A program made the position numbers and the translations under genes. Under the pieces are notes generated by a model, which searched no databases, was not told where the DNA came from, and saw only the letters and a program-made list of their open reading frames with translations. Below, piece by piece: positions 11,355-21,513 of a stretch of 64,000 nucleotides of DNA (position 1 is the stretch's first letter; every line of letters begins with the position of its first letter). Origin of the DNA: Spinacia oleracea (Eukaryota > Streptophyta > Magnoliopsida > Caryophyllales > Amaranthaceae); the NCBI RefSeq assembly GCF_020520425.1, contig NC_079490.1, positions 41,052,723 through 41,116,722 of the forward strand, read 5' to 3'.

Positions 11355-11660
11355 CAGGCTAGTGTCATGAGTTTACATCAACCAAGGCCAATGAGTAGCG
11401 TGGGGACGGCTCAAGGGTATATCAACAGGATGTATCCATACAAGTTATATGGTCATTATGCTAATGGTGGCGTAAGAACAGGTTTGGGCTTTGGAAATAA
11501 TGGGTATGACGCACGTGTCAATGGCCGTGCGTGGTTTGCGGTTGACAACAAGTTCGAGAACAAGAGTCGAGGTAATGGTTTCTTGGGTTATGGCGATGAG
11601 AACATGGATGGGTTAAATGAGCTGAACAGGGGCCCCAGAGCGAAGGCGTCTAAGAACATA
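11355..11660 (+). pseudogene. Captured ECT/YTH-family gene fragment inside the LARD
   Basis: The plus-strand ORF 11295-11726 contains QPRPMSSVGTAQGYINRMYP, then YKLYGHYANGGVRTGLGFGN, GYDARVNGRAW and finally DGLNELNRGPRAKASKN. These motifs, in this order, are the conserved stretch just before the YTH domain in plant ECT proteins, the cytoplasmic m6A readers. The YTH domain itself is absent: similarity stops after SKN. It is the only host-like coding sequence in the element and lies antisense to the element's own direction. The exact capture borders are not visible to me. Confidence 0.85.
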
Positions 11661-11757
11661 AGGACTGGAAAGGGTAGACATCGTAGAACTTTATGTAGCT
11701 TTTGTGGCATGATTTGGATTGGTTGACTCAGTTCTTTTCCTTCGTTTACTTGGGTAA

Positions 11758-11940
11758 ATGTTGCACTTTGGGAGGTACGGGATAAGTATTCCATGGCTCG
11801 CACTTTTCGCTCTCCCTTTTCTCTTTCTCTTTTTTCTTTCTTTGCACTTTGGGAGGTGCGGGCTAAGTATTTCATGGCTCGCTCTTTTCGCTCTCCCTTT
11901 TCTTTTTCTCTTTTTTCTTTTTCGCTCGAGATTTCCCTCC
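11758..11940 (+). repeat. Tandem duplication, two units of about 92 bp
   Basis: TTGCACTTTGGGAGGT starts each unit (about 11760 and 11852), followed by GGCTCGC and a run of CTCTCCCTTTTC. The copies differ at scattered positions. The unit encodes a hydrophobic repeat on the plus strand (FALPFLFLFF), which I take as fortuitous. Confidence 0.75.
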
Positions 11941-14177
11941 CCTTTTTATTTAGGCTAAAAGGTAGATGGTTGTGGTCTTTGAGTCACGAGGCGAGACTGA
12001 GTGAGCCTCGTTTGGTAGGCCTATAGTGGACCTTTAGCTTTAATAGGCCTAGGGTGGACCTTTTAATTGTCTTACTTTGCAAGCGTATTTAGTCGTTTCT
12101 TAAAGTGTGCAAATAGCGTAGATTCGAAACCTTGTTTTTACCTTATTGAAATTTAACGAAAGAATTGCATCGAAAATAACTTTTTTTTTGCTTCTTTTCA
12201 GATTCCAGTTTTTGGGATTTAATTGGAAGTTGTGATTTAGACTCGAACTTTCATTAATCTTTCTGATTACAACCCGTGTAGGAATATAAGGAGGTGGCCT
12301 AGACTCAAAATAATGACGTGGCATAAGCCTATAATACTTGACCAAGCGACTCTCAAACTTAGGCTAATTGGACCATAACTTTCGTTGGTTGACACTTTAG
12401 ATTTTAACCCTTGGGTGTTCATTTGTCATGCGCCATTTTGCTTAATGTTGGCAAGGTAGTTAATTGGGGAGATCAAATTTTTATTTTTGCAAGACTAGAA
12501 TCATTAGTGCGGCTTCTCTCTTAGTGTGTATTGCTTTACCCCAATGGTAGCCTTATGGTATGCCGATTTGGGTATTTTCATGGTTGGTCATGTTGCATTC
12601 ATGAAAAATCTTTTAGTCCGTACTTAGGAGTATTTAAAGGAGCGAGTGGCTCGAGAGGACTATGATAGTCGTGACCCAATGTGATCATAAGCCTTGAGGC
12701 CATTAATTTTTTGCTAACGGTATTGACACCTTAGGTTCACTTTGGGGGTTGTGCGACTATGGGGGAATGATTTCCAGAATGTGACCGTTTCCATTTTGCA
12801 AATACTATAATATATTCTTTTTATTGGTGAGAGAGTATTGAGGCCGTGGATTCCTAGCAAGGGATGACAATTACATATGGGTGCTCATTGATTTAAATGT
12901 TAGGAAGGGAGACTCAATATGGTTTAACCTTTTAGCTTGCAGAACGACACCAAGTATTAGGACCGATTCTATGGATAAGACAACTAAGACTTAGGATTTA
13001 GATTGTACTTCGGCATAACCTAGTCTAGACTCGGATTTTTTTTTTATTCGAACATTATTTTTCCTTGAAGACTCCATTTGAACATTATTTTTTGAATACT
13101 TTGCCCATGTGACATTCAAGGTCGTTTAATTAGCATGCTCAGTTTTGGTGTCGAACATCGTCGTCGTAGGAGGCCTAACAACGACACAAAGAGTTATTTA
13201 TTTTTATGAGTCGCTTTTAGAATCGAGTGCTTTTTCATACGCCCTCGTAGCAATTTTTTTTCACGAAAAGTTTTTTTTGCTACGTATTTTCTTCACGCGT
13301 GGGCACCGAGGCTGCTGTGCCTGACCAAAAGGCCAGGCAGCAACTTCAGCGCCCAGGGTAGGGCGTTAGAAATATCGGCGCCCAGCCAGGGGCGTTGAAA
13401 ATGCGTCCCTGGCTGGTTCTCGTTTTCTGTTGGCGTCTACTTTTGTTTACGCGACTTCGATTTTGCGTGCTTGCCTAATAACGTCCTTTACGCGTTGTGC
13501 AGCATTTGTGGGACTCGTTACAGGCCATCCCGAGCGTCGCTTATTTTTGTGGCGATCGTTCGGGTTTGCGGAACACGTATTTCGGTATAACTCTTTGGCA
13601 AATTAGTGTATGAATGTTTGGGCAATTTTTAAGGTCGTTCGTTTTTTAGGATAGTTTGTCACACACAATCACATATTTCACTACACATAACTAACATTCA
13701 TCATGAGGCGATAATAACATGTCATGTATTTTATGATAGGCTTCTATGGGTAGTTATTTGCGCCTGGTTTGGTACCGCTTCTATCGTAGATCCAACACAT
13801 GCCCCGGTCGAGGTAGTGTCTTCAACAGACGAATTTCGCCCAAGAGGCCAACCCGCAAGTGCAAGCCAAGGGGGCATGCAGGCGAGAGGGACCTAATGGG
13901 CGAGCGATTGGGTTTGGGACGGGTGTACTACTAGCAAAAGTGCCGAGTGGACAACATTCGAAGCGTATGCACCCCCCGGTTGGCGATGGGTATCCTTAGT
14001 CCCAACTCCCGAGATGAAACACCAAGGGAGCCGAGATTCGTTATGCGGTTCTGCCCGTTCACATTAATATGCTGATTTTCAGGTCGTCCCAACTTGATTG
14101 GGAAATAAACGCGGGGTAGGATCGTTTCACCCTTCGGCTATTTTGATTACCTACAAGCCAGAGTATTTCCTTCACTA
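11941..14177. other. LARD interior toward the primer-binding site
   Basis: This is non-coding. GGCCTA.AGTGGACCTTT-like phrases occur twice near 12020-12062, and a GC palindrome pair lies at about 13346-13400. The last 450 bp before the primer site (13740-14177) are relatively GC-rich and would be the 5' leader of the minus-strand transcript. Confidence 0.5.
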
Positions 14178-14195
14178 TCCCCAGTGGAGTCGCCA
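14178..14195 (-). other. Primer-binding site of the LARD-like element
   Basis: The minus strand reads TGGCGACTCCACTGGGGA, one base beyond the CA end of the right LTR. Its position and form match a tRNA 3'-end complement as used by Gypsy elements. I have not assigned the tRNA. Confidence 0.75.
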
Positions 14196-14196
14196 C

Positions 14197-15714
14197 TGTG
14201 AGGGGGTCGAAAAAGCACGAGGCTAATGCGTGACCTCGTCCCTCGTGGGTGTGACGATTCTTTTTTATTCAATCAAGTGTAATTGGATTTCCTGTGAGTT
14301 TACACCCAATTGACTAGTAATATAGGAGTCGCCATTCAGTTTTTAACGACAATGAGAAAAACTGACAAAACCCGGTTATCGTGACATAAAGGGAGTGCAA
14401 TTATGTTTGACCACGACGACCGTAGGTTCCCTTGTGATCCCTGGTGTGGGGATCTCTCAAGATACACCCGCAAGGTAGAGATTGAGGGTTCGGGGACTGT
14501 AACTACCGAGATGAGTACTCGCTCGTCGATAACTCCAGAGGCAGGATATCCTTACTAGCTCAGCATAAATAATTGAAGGGACATGCGTTAACTATTAAAC
14601 TAATCTGAGTTGATTTTAGCAATATGCAACATATAATACTAGATCGATCGCGATTATCTGATTTAAATAGCATTAAGGGACTTAGCATGATAATCCAATT
14701 TCCCAAAAAATATTATATTTGTTAGGCGTGGTAGAACAATCAGATTTAGTTAGTTTAACAGTTCATAAAAAGGGCGAGGAAAGCAATTAAATCATAGAAA
14801 AGGGACACATTACGACGCACCCTTGAGAGGTGCGTCACGGTTCTTAGAAAACTAACCACTTTGACTTTGCTATTTCTCCTTTTTATTTAACGAATCTCAA
14901 ATTATGGGACAGGATACGTTCTGTTCGATTTATGGATCGATTGCGACAGAACGCGTGAACAATTTCACAGCGTGAGGCTTAGGCTAGGGGTTGGAGTCAA
15001 TACTCAGAATATGAATTGTGTGTTGTGTGTTTTTCACGTCGAACTTAAAGCCCTATTTATAGAAAAGAGTTCGTGGAAAGATAGAATTGTAGAACTCTAA
15101 TCCTCGAGGAATTAGGAAAAAACACGTCCCAGGTATTTTCAGCGCCCAAGGCTGGGCGTCAAAGATTTCGGCGCCCAGCTCTGTGCGTTGAAAATAGGAT
15201 CCATGCAATTTCAGTGCCCAGGGCTGGGCGTTAGAAGTTGATGTTTGGGCCCTTTCTTTGTCAGATTCGGACTCTTAGAATCCGGAGTGTATGAGACTTA
15301 ATCGAGTCTTTTAGTGCGTATCAATTTTATGACGGGATGCGTCTGGGCCCGTTACGAACTCTAGGCTCGTTAGGATTTTAATTAATACGTGACTCTTATT
15401 TTCGAATCATATTAGGAATAAGATTCTCTCATAATTTCTATCTCATTTAGGATTTATGTTGGAGTGCAACACCTAATTCTGACAGGTTTCTATCTTTTAT
15501 GACTTGCCACTTTTAACAACTACCCATTACGGCAGTTACTATTTTTAGCAGGTTTCCATAAATAGCAGGTTTCTATAAATAGCAGGTTTTGAGTGAAATG
15601 AAAAGGGGAATTGAGATTCGTTATTTTATAGGAGATGCGTTGTCAAGTGGAGATTTACGTTTTCATCATTGAACCTTTCCCTTTCGGGAATGGGGACAAA
15701 AGTAGGTGTCTACA
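14197..15714 (-). repeat. 5' LTR of the LARD-like element
   Basis: This is the 1518-bp copy with the complete outer end (plus strand ...GTCTACA). A TATAAATA box on the minus strand (15054-15061) is a credible promoter for the element transcript and agrees with the orientation given by the primer site. Confidence 0.9.
15054..15061 (-). promoter_or_regulatory. TATA box in the LARD 5' LTR
   Basis: The minus strand reads CTATAAATAGGG, a strong plant TATA context, conserved in the other LTR (near 5556-5566). Position and direction fit the U3 promoter. Confidence 0.6.
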
Positions 15715-15719
15715 AAATC

Positions 15720-16414
15720 ATGCGGAAAAACCATAAAGCCAGGAAACATATTATTTACACATAATCATATAGCATAATTTAGGTGCATACACTGTGTAGC
15801 GTGCCTTACCTAGCTGCGCCCGAACCGAACAAGAACAAGTCTTTAGGACTCCATGTGTCGTCCCTCCGTAGATAGTCCAAGCACGTCCGGATCCGCCTTA
15901 AGATTGACCAACTAGAATCGCCCTTAAGGTACTATAATTTTCGGTAATTATGGGCAAGAATGTGACTGAATTTTTGCTCTCAAAAATCACTTTGAATACT
16001 TCAAAACTCGTTATAAATTTTGAACCCAGGCCACATATTTATAGGGGTATGGAAAGAGAATTGGAATCCTACTAGGATACGAATTAATTAAATTAGAATC
16101 CTAATAGAACTCTTATTTAATTAATTTATCTTTTAGGATTAGGAATTTAATCATTTAAACAAATCCTATACGCTTTAGGTTTCGTATGTGAACACAAACA
16201 CACACGCACGCACAACAGCCCACGAGGGGCGCCATGCGCGCGCGCGCAGCTCACGAGCAACCGCAGCCCACTGCCACGAAGCCCACACGCTGCCGCAGCC
16301 TTGGCGCGCGCTGGGCCTGCCTTGCGGTGGGCCTGGCGCAGCCTTGGCTGGTGCGTTGTGGCGCGCGTTTCTCTTGCTGGACGTGGGCCTGGCTTCGTAC
16401 TGGGCCTTCGTCTA
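15720..16414 (-). repeat. Copia left LTR, second segment
   Basis: It matches 27933-28627 of the right LTR. It includes a GC-rich block (16195-16410) with alternating CGCGCG, and ends at GTCTA, where the solo LTR inserted. Confidence 0.9.
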
Positions 16415-19142
16415 TGTAATACCCCGAATTTTTAAAACTCGATTAATTATGCTTAATTATTTTTATTTAGCTTAAAATCGTTTTAAATCCTAAATTTGAA
16501 CTTTGTTTTAATTAACGAAGCTTTATTTCGCTTGAATTTTTAATAATTGCTACACGATTTATTTATTTTTTTCAGATTATATAATTTAATTTTTATATTT
16601 ACGTGCTTAAACGATCTTTTTAAATCTTAATTATTTTCGGATTTTTGATAATTTAATAACGTTCTTATTTTATTCGAAAACTAAATTTATTTTTCGTTAA
16701 CGACACTTTTATAAAAGATTATTTTGAGACTTAGTTTTAATTAAACATTTCTATTCTAATTAATTTTCTAAAAACAGAAATTGATTTTCTGAATTTTGCC
16801 TAACTAAATGAAATTACCAAAATGCCCCTAAGAGCAAAATTGGCATCTTGCTTCCTCTTCCTTTGTCCCTCACGTAACTCCTTCCTCCCTCTCTTCCCTA
16901 AAAGCAGTCCATGTTCATGCCTTGCTCTCCAAGGACTTGACACTATAAACAAGACAAATTTTGTCTCAATTTTTCCAACCAAAAACAGTTAGCAAAACTG
17001 AAAACAATCACCACCATTGCACAAACAAACCAAATTTCTGAATCAAAAATCAAACCAAAAACCAAGTTTCTCCCCCCTTTTCGTTTCTCTGATTTGAACC
17101 AACCACAACCACCATAACCACCGACTACCACCGTGACATCCCCCACCACCATCCACTACCATTAACACCGGAACAACCACCCGACCACCACCGTACCCCA
17201 CCGTACTTCCCCCTGCCCTCCCCCTCCTTCGTCGCATCTCCCCTGCTCCATCTCCCCTTCCCCTGTCGCACCACCAACACCACAGCCATCTCACTCCGTC
17301 CACCATTTCCAACCTCCCTCACCGCCAAGCCACCTCCGTCGAACCGCCTCCCCCACCGCCCAGCACCAACCGAAAAACAAAAAGACACCCCACCCTCGAT
17401 CTCCCCTGTATTTCCTCTGTTTTGCGCGAACTCCTCCTCCCCTCCCCTACTGTTTCTCCGCCGCAGGACAACCACCATCAGCGCCGCAGCTCCGGCGCTG
17501 CACCTCCCAGCCATCGGCCTCCCTCCCTCCTCTCCTCTCCTCCTCCCCTTCCGCCCTTCGTTGCTCCTCTGCTTTGTACCCCCCCCCTTTGTTCGTGCGT
17601 TTCTTTCCAGAAAACCAAAACCAATATTTGGTTCTTGGTTTTACTCTTCTCAAAACCCACCACTAATTGGGCCCTTCTAAAGTGGGCTTTTGGTAAGAAC
17701 TAATTTTCTATTTCTGATTTTGTAATCTATTAATGTTTTAATAAACTTTTATGATATAATTACTAACTAATAAATTGTTTAATATTTTCAGGTTTTATTA
17801 TCGATTTTAATAAAAATAAATTACTAGCTTGATTTATCAAAAACCGAATTTATATAATATTTTGATGTAAATCGACTTATGAAATATATAAATATATTTT
17901 GATTAGAATTTCGTTTAATAATAATGTTTTCATTAAAATTCGAAATTATACTTTTTATTAAAATTCGTTAATTATAATTTCATTACTTATAACATTAGTT
18001 ATTTTTAATATATTGATTTTAGATTATTCATCGTTGTAGTACTAATTCTGTAATTTAATATTCTAAAAGAAATCGAACTTGGAGCTCAGGAAGAACGATC
18101 CATCAGACGGGAAGTATAAAACTACGGTTGAGGTAACGACTATTGCTAGTACCCGCAATCCCCTTATAAATATGATTTGTGAAATTATGACGTTATGATT
18201 GAATTTTTACGAATTAAATCTTTTGATGTGTTTTATGGATTGTGGGATGAAATATGATTTGATTGAATTATTTCCTATAATATGATTTGATTGAGTTTTC
18301 TCATAAAATGATTATGCAATGCTATGAAAGAATTGATATTTTATTGATCCCAGGATCAAAATGATGTTTTATGAGCTAAAAGAGTTATGTTATTTCGAAC
18401 TGAAATACAAGCCAAGGCTTAGTAAAAATACATAAAACATGATAAAATGAAAGTGAAAGACCTGGTTTGTCTGGCGGTATATAAACTACCATCTTCCTAT
18501 CTACCGGTCATGCATGCACCACGGACACTTGTCCACCCATGGATCACGAGCCCAGGCTCCCATGGGTTATGAGCCCAGGCTCAGGGCCCAGGCCCATGTT
18601 ACGATGATGAGCCCAGGCTCTTATGGGCCCAGGCCCAGTGGAGAATTCCTTCACGGTTCGTACTTGCCGACAACTAGCATGTTAAATTGCAAAGTTTATG
18701 AATGAATTAAATATGATGTTTTATTAAATGTTTTACTTATTCTATTCTCCCTGTGTTATTAAATAAAATGAGTTGAAATGAATTTACGTTTCTAGGGTAG
18801 TCGTTACTGAGTCTTCGGCTCACCGTTTTGTTTTCCGTTTTAGGTACTGCGGGAATCGATGGAAACGCGTAGTTGCGAGGAATTTCCCTTTTATATTATT
18901 CACCTAGTTAATGCTTGTTGTTTAAAATAGTTTAATTTAATTAAAGACTTTTAGTAATTTATGTACTTGTATTTTGGGAATATAAATGATTAATATATTA
19001 ATTTGGAGGTTTTTATGGCTTATGTATGATGTTGCCTTGTAATTTCCAAGAGGGAATTACGGCAGGTAATGTCCCGACCAAATTAGGTTAATTCCGCTGC
19101 TAATTATGCTTTAATAAGTGAATTAGAGATCGGGGCGTTACA
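16415..19142. mobile_element. Solo LTR (2.7 kb) inserted in the Copia LTR
   Basis: The ends are TGTAATACCCCG and CGGGGCGTTACA, which are TG...CA with near-perfect short inverted repeats. They are flanked by the 5-bp duplication GTCTA (16410-16414, 19143-19147). The uninterrupted Copia LTR on the right has ATCTA at this point. The interior has no primer site, PPT or pol, so it is best read as a solo LTR of a large Gypsy-type element. It contains a CCACC/CCTCC-rich tract (17090-17600) and three GAGCCCAGGCTC palindromes (18548, 18571, 18609). Orientation and family are not determined. Confidence 0.85.
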
Positions 19143-19147
19143 GTCTA

Positions 19148-19809
19148 GCAAGCTCGTCCGATGCTAATTCGTACGACGCGCTTCCGATTAATTTCCCGAT
19201 TCCGGATTTCATTTCCGATACGAACAATATTTAACATTTCCGATTCCGGAATTAATTTCCGTTTCGAACAAATATTTAATATTTCCGTTTCCGGAATTAT
19301 TTTCCGATTCCGATAATATTTCCGATTCAGACAATATTTCCGTTTCCGGCAATATTTCCGATTCCGGCAATATTTCCATTAATATTTTCCGATACGTACC
19401 ATGTTTCCGTTTCCGGCAACATCTACGACTTGGATAATATTTATATTTCCGATACGATCCATATTTCCGTTTCCGGCAATATCATCGTTTCCGGAGTATT
19501 CATTTCTTGCTTGTGACGATCTCAGCTCCCACTGAAACCAAGATCCGTCGATTCCGAATATCCATAGATGGAATATTTAATGCCATTAAATACTTGATCC
19601 GTTTACGTACTATTTGTGTGACCCTACGGGTTCAGTCAAGAGTAAGCTGTGGATTAATATCATTAGTTCCACTTGAACTGAAGCGGCCTCTAGCTAGGCA
19701 TTCAGCTCACTTGATCTCACTGAATTATTAACTTGTTAATTAATACTGAACCGCATTTATTAGACTTAACATAGAATGCATACTTGGACCAAGGGCATTA
19801 TTTCCTTCA
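19148..19809 (-). repeat. Copia left LTR, third segment
   Basis: It matches 28630-29291 of the right LTR and ends in CA followed by the reversed polypurine tract. It is made largely of TTTCCG/CCGGAA words (TTTCCGATTCCGG, TTTCCGTTTCCGG). It differs from the right LTR at several places where the second copy at 20053-20652 agrees with it. Confidence 0.88.
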
Positions 19810-20892
19810 GTCTCCCACTTGTCCTTAGGGACAAGTGTGCATTTCCTAATTCCTTTGTCGCTCGATGCTTGCTCTTGAACATAAGGTAAGAGTTTTCATC
19901 CTTATTATGTCCAGAGGTGTTCCTCGGTTTCAGAGTTCAACTGATCAAATAAACAGATAATCATAGCCTATGATTCATCCGAGCACGGCCATGCATTTCA
20001 CAGTTTCTAGCGCTCCGAGTGGCCTTGTACAACTTTTAAGCATCTCATCCCGATTTCCGATACGAACAATATTTAACATTTCCGATTCCGGAATTAATTT
20101 CCGTTTCGAACAAATATTTAATATTTTCGTTTCTGGAATTATTTTCCGATTTCGATAATATTTCTGATTCAGACAATATTTCCGTTTCCGGCAATATTTC
20201 CGATTCCGGCAATATTTCCATTAATATTTTCCGATACATACCATGTTTCCGTTTCCGACAACATCTACGACTTGGATAATATTTATATTTCCGATACGAT
20301 CCATATTTCCGTTTCCGGCAATATCATCGTTTCCGGAGTATTCATTTCTTGCTTGTGACGATCTCAGCTCCCACTGAAACCAAGATCCGTCGATTCCGAA
20401 TATCCATAGATGGAGTATTTAATTCCATTAAATACTTGATCCGTTTACGTACTATTTGTGTGACCCTACGGGTTCAGTCAAGAGTAAGCTGTGGATTAAT
20501 ATCATTAATTCCACTTGAACTGAAGCGGCCTCTAGCTAGGCATTCAGCTCACTTGATCTCACTGAATTATTAACTTGTTAATTAATACTGAACCGCATTT
20601 ATTAGACTTTAACATTATATGCATACTTGGACCAAGGGAATTATTTCCTTCAGTCTCCCACTTGTCCTTAGGGACAAGTGTGCATTTCCTAATTCCTTTG
20701 TCGCTCGATGCTTGCTCTTGAACATAAGGTAAGAGTTGTCATCCTTATGTCCAGAGGTGTTTCTCGGTTTCAGAGTTCAACTGATCAAATAAACAGATAA
20801 TCATAACCTATGATTCATCTGAGCACGACCATGCATTTTACAGTTTCTAGCTCTCCGAGTGGCCTTGTACAACTTTTAAGCATCTCATCCCG
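19211..20892 (-). repeat. Tandem duplication of LTR end, PPT and adjacent interior
   Basis: 19211-20052 (842 bp) is repeated as 20053-20892 (840 bp). Each copy holds the last part of the LTR, the polypurine tract and about 240 bp of interior. The junction lies in CCGATTTCC, with microhomology to CGATTTATGG where the second copy ends. The copies are not identical (for example CCGTTTCCGG against TCGTTTCTGG). Confidence 0.9.
19811..19820 (-). other. Copia polypurine tract (outer copy)
   Basis: The minus strand reads AAGTGGGAGA immediately upstream of the 3' LTR, as expected for priming plus-strand DNA synthesis. A second copy lies at 20654-20663. Confidence 0.75.
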
Positions 20893-21513
20893 ATTTATGG
20901 GAGGACAATCCCAATCTTGCGATCTTGAGATTAGACTTTGTTTGATAGGTGATTACCTGAGCGTTGCCTTTATAGCCTTCTTTTAAGGTGCGACGGTTGG
21001 TCAACGTCAAAGTAACTAGTTCTCAAACAAGTAATCTCAAATCACTCAGGTATTGAGGATTTAGTGTCTAATAATTTTAATGAAATTTACTTATGACAGA
21101 TTTTCATCTCTTACAGTAAAGTTTCATAGGTCTGTCCGATACTAGTCTTCCCAAAGTAAGTATCTATGCAAATGATTACGACGTTGCCATGTCCACATAG
21201 TTCAAGAAACAGAACTACTAGTCATCTTGCATTCTAGTCTTCTAACGTTTTCTATGCGTCCATCTTTATAGAAAACTCCGACCAGGGACCATTTTTAACT
21301 TTTGACATTCAAGTTCACTTGATAGACATTTCTTAGTCACAGGACTGGTCCTGACAGTCTATCTTGAATATTTCGTCAAATTGAAGGGACCCATCATTTA
21401 ATAAACCACAAATTAAATGGAAAAATGAATTCTATTCATTTATTGTGAATTATTAACCAATAATGTTTTACAAAGTATTAAACTTTAAAACTTTAAAACA
21501 TCAAACAAGGACA
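20893..21513. other. Copia interior between pol and 3' LTR
   Basis: This is the untranslated 3' part of the element. No ORF with similarity is present. Confidence 0.6.

Larger units (their letters stand above)
4699..15714 (-). mobile_element. 11-kb non-autonomous LTR retrotransposon (LARD-like)
   Basis: Two LTRs of about 1.5 kb (4699-6207 and 14197-15714) are nearly identical. The outer ends are TG and CA and the target duplication is AAATC (4694-4698, 15715-15719). On the minus strand, TGGCGACTCCACTGGGGA (14178-14195) lies one base from the right LTR as a primer-binding site, and a purine tract (AAAGTGGGGGCT) abuts the left LTR near 6210, so the element reads right to left. The roughly 8-kb interior has no gag, protease, RT or integrase in any frame. 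It holds a 39-bp minisatellite, dispersed GC palindromes and an antisense ECT gene fragment. The primer site resembles that of Tat/Ogre-type Gypsy elements; lineage is inferred. Confidence 0.88.

Noticed and set aside
16188..16475. 95-codon ORF beginning MNTNTHARTT, repeated at 28402
   Set aside because: It lies in the GC-rich part of the Copia LTR and runs into the solo LTR. It is a composition artefact.
17043..17703. Several overlapping ORFs on both strands in the solo LTR
   Set aside because: They come from a CCACC/CCTCC-rich tract. All frames are open because of composition, and they lie inside an LTR.
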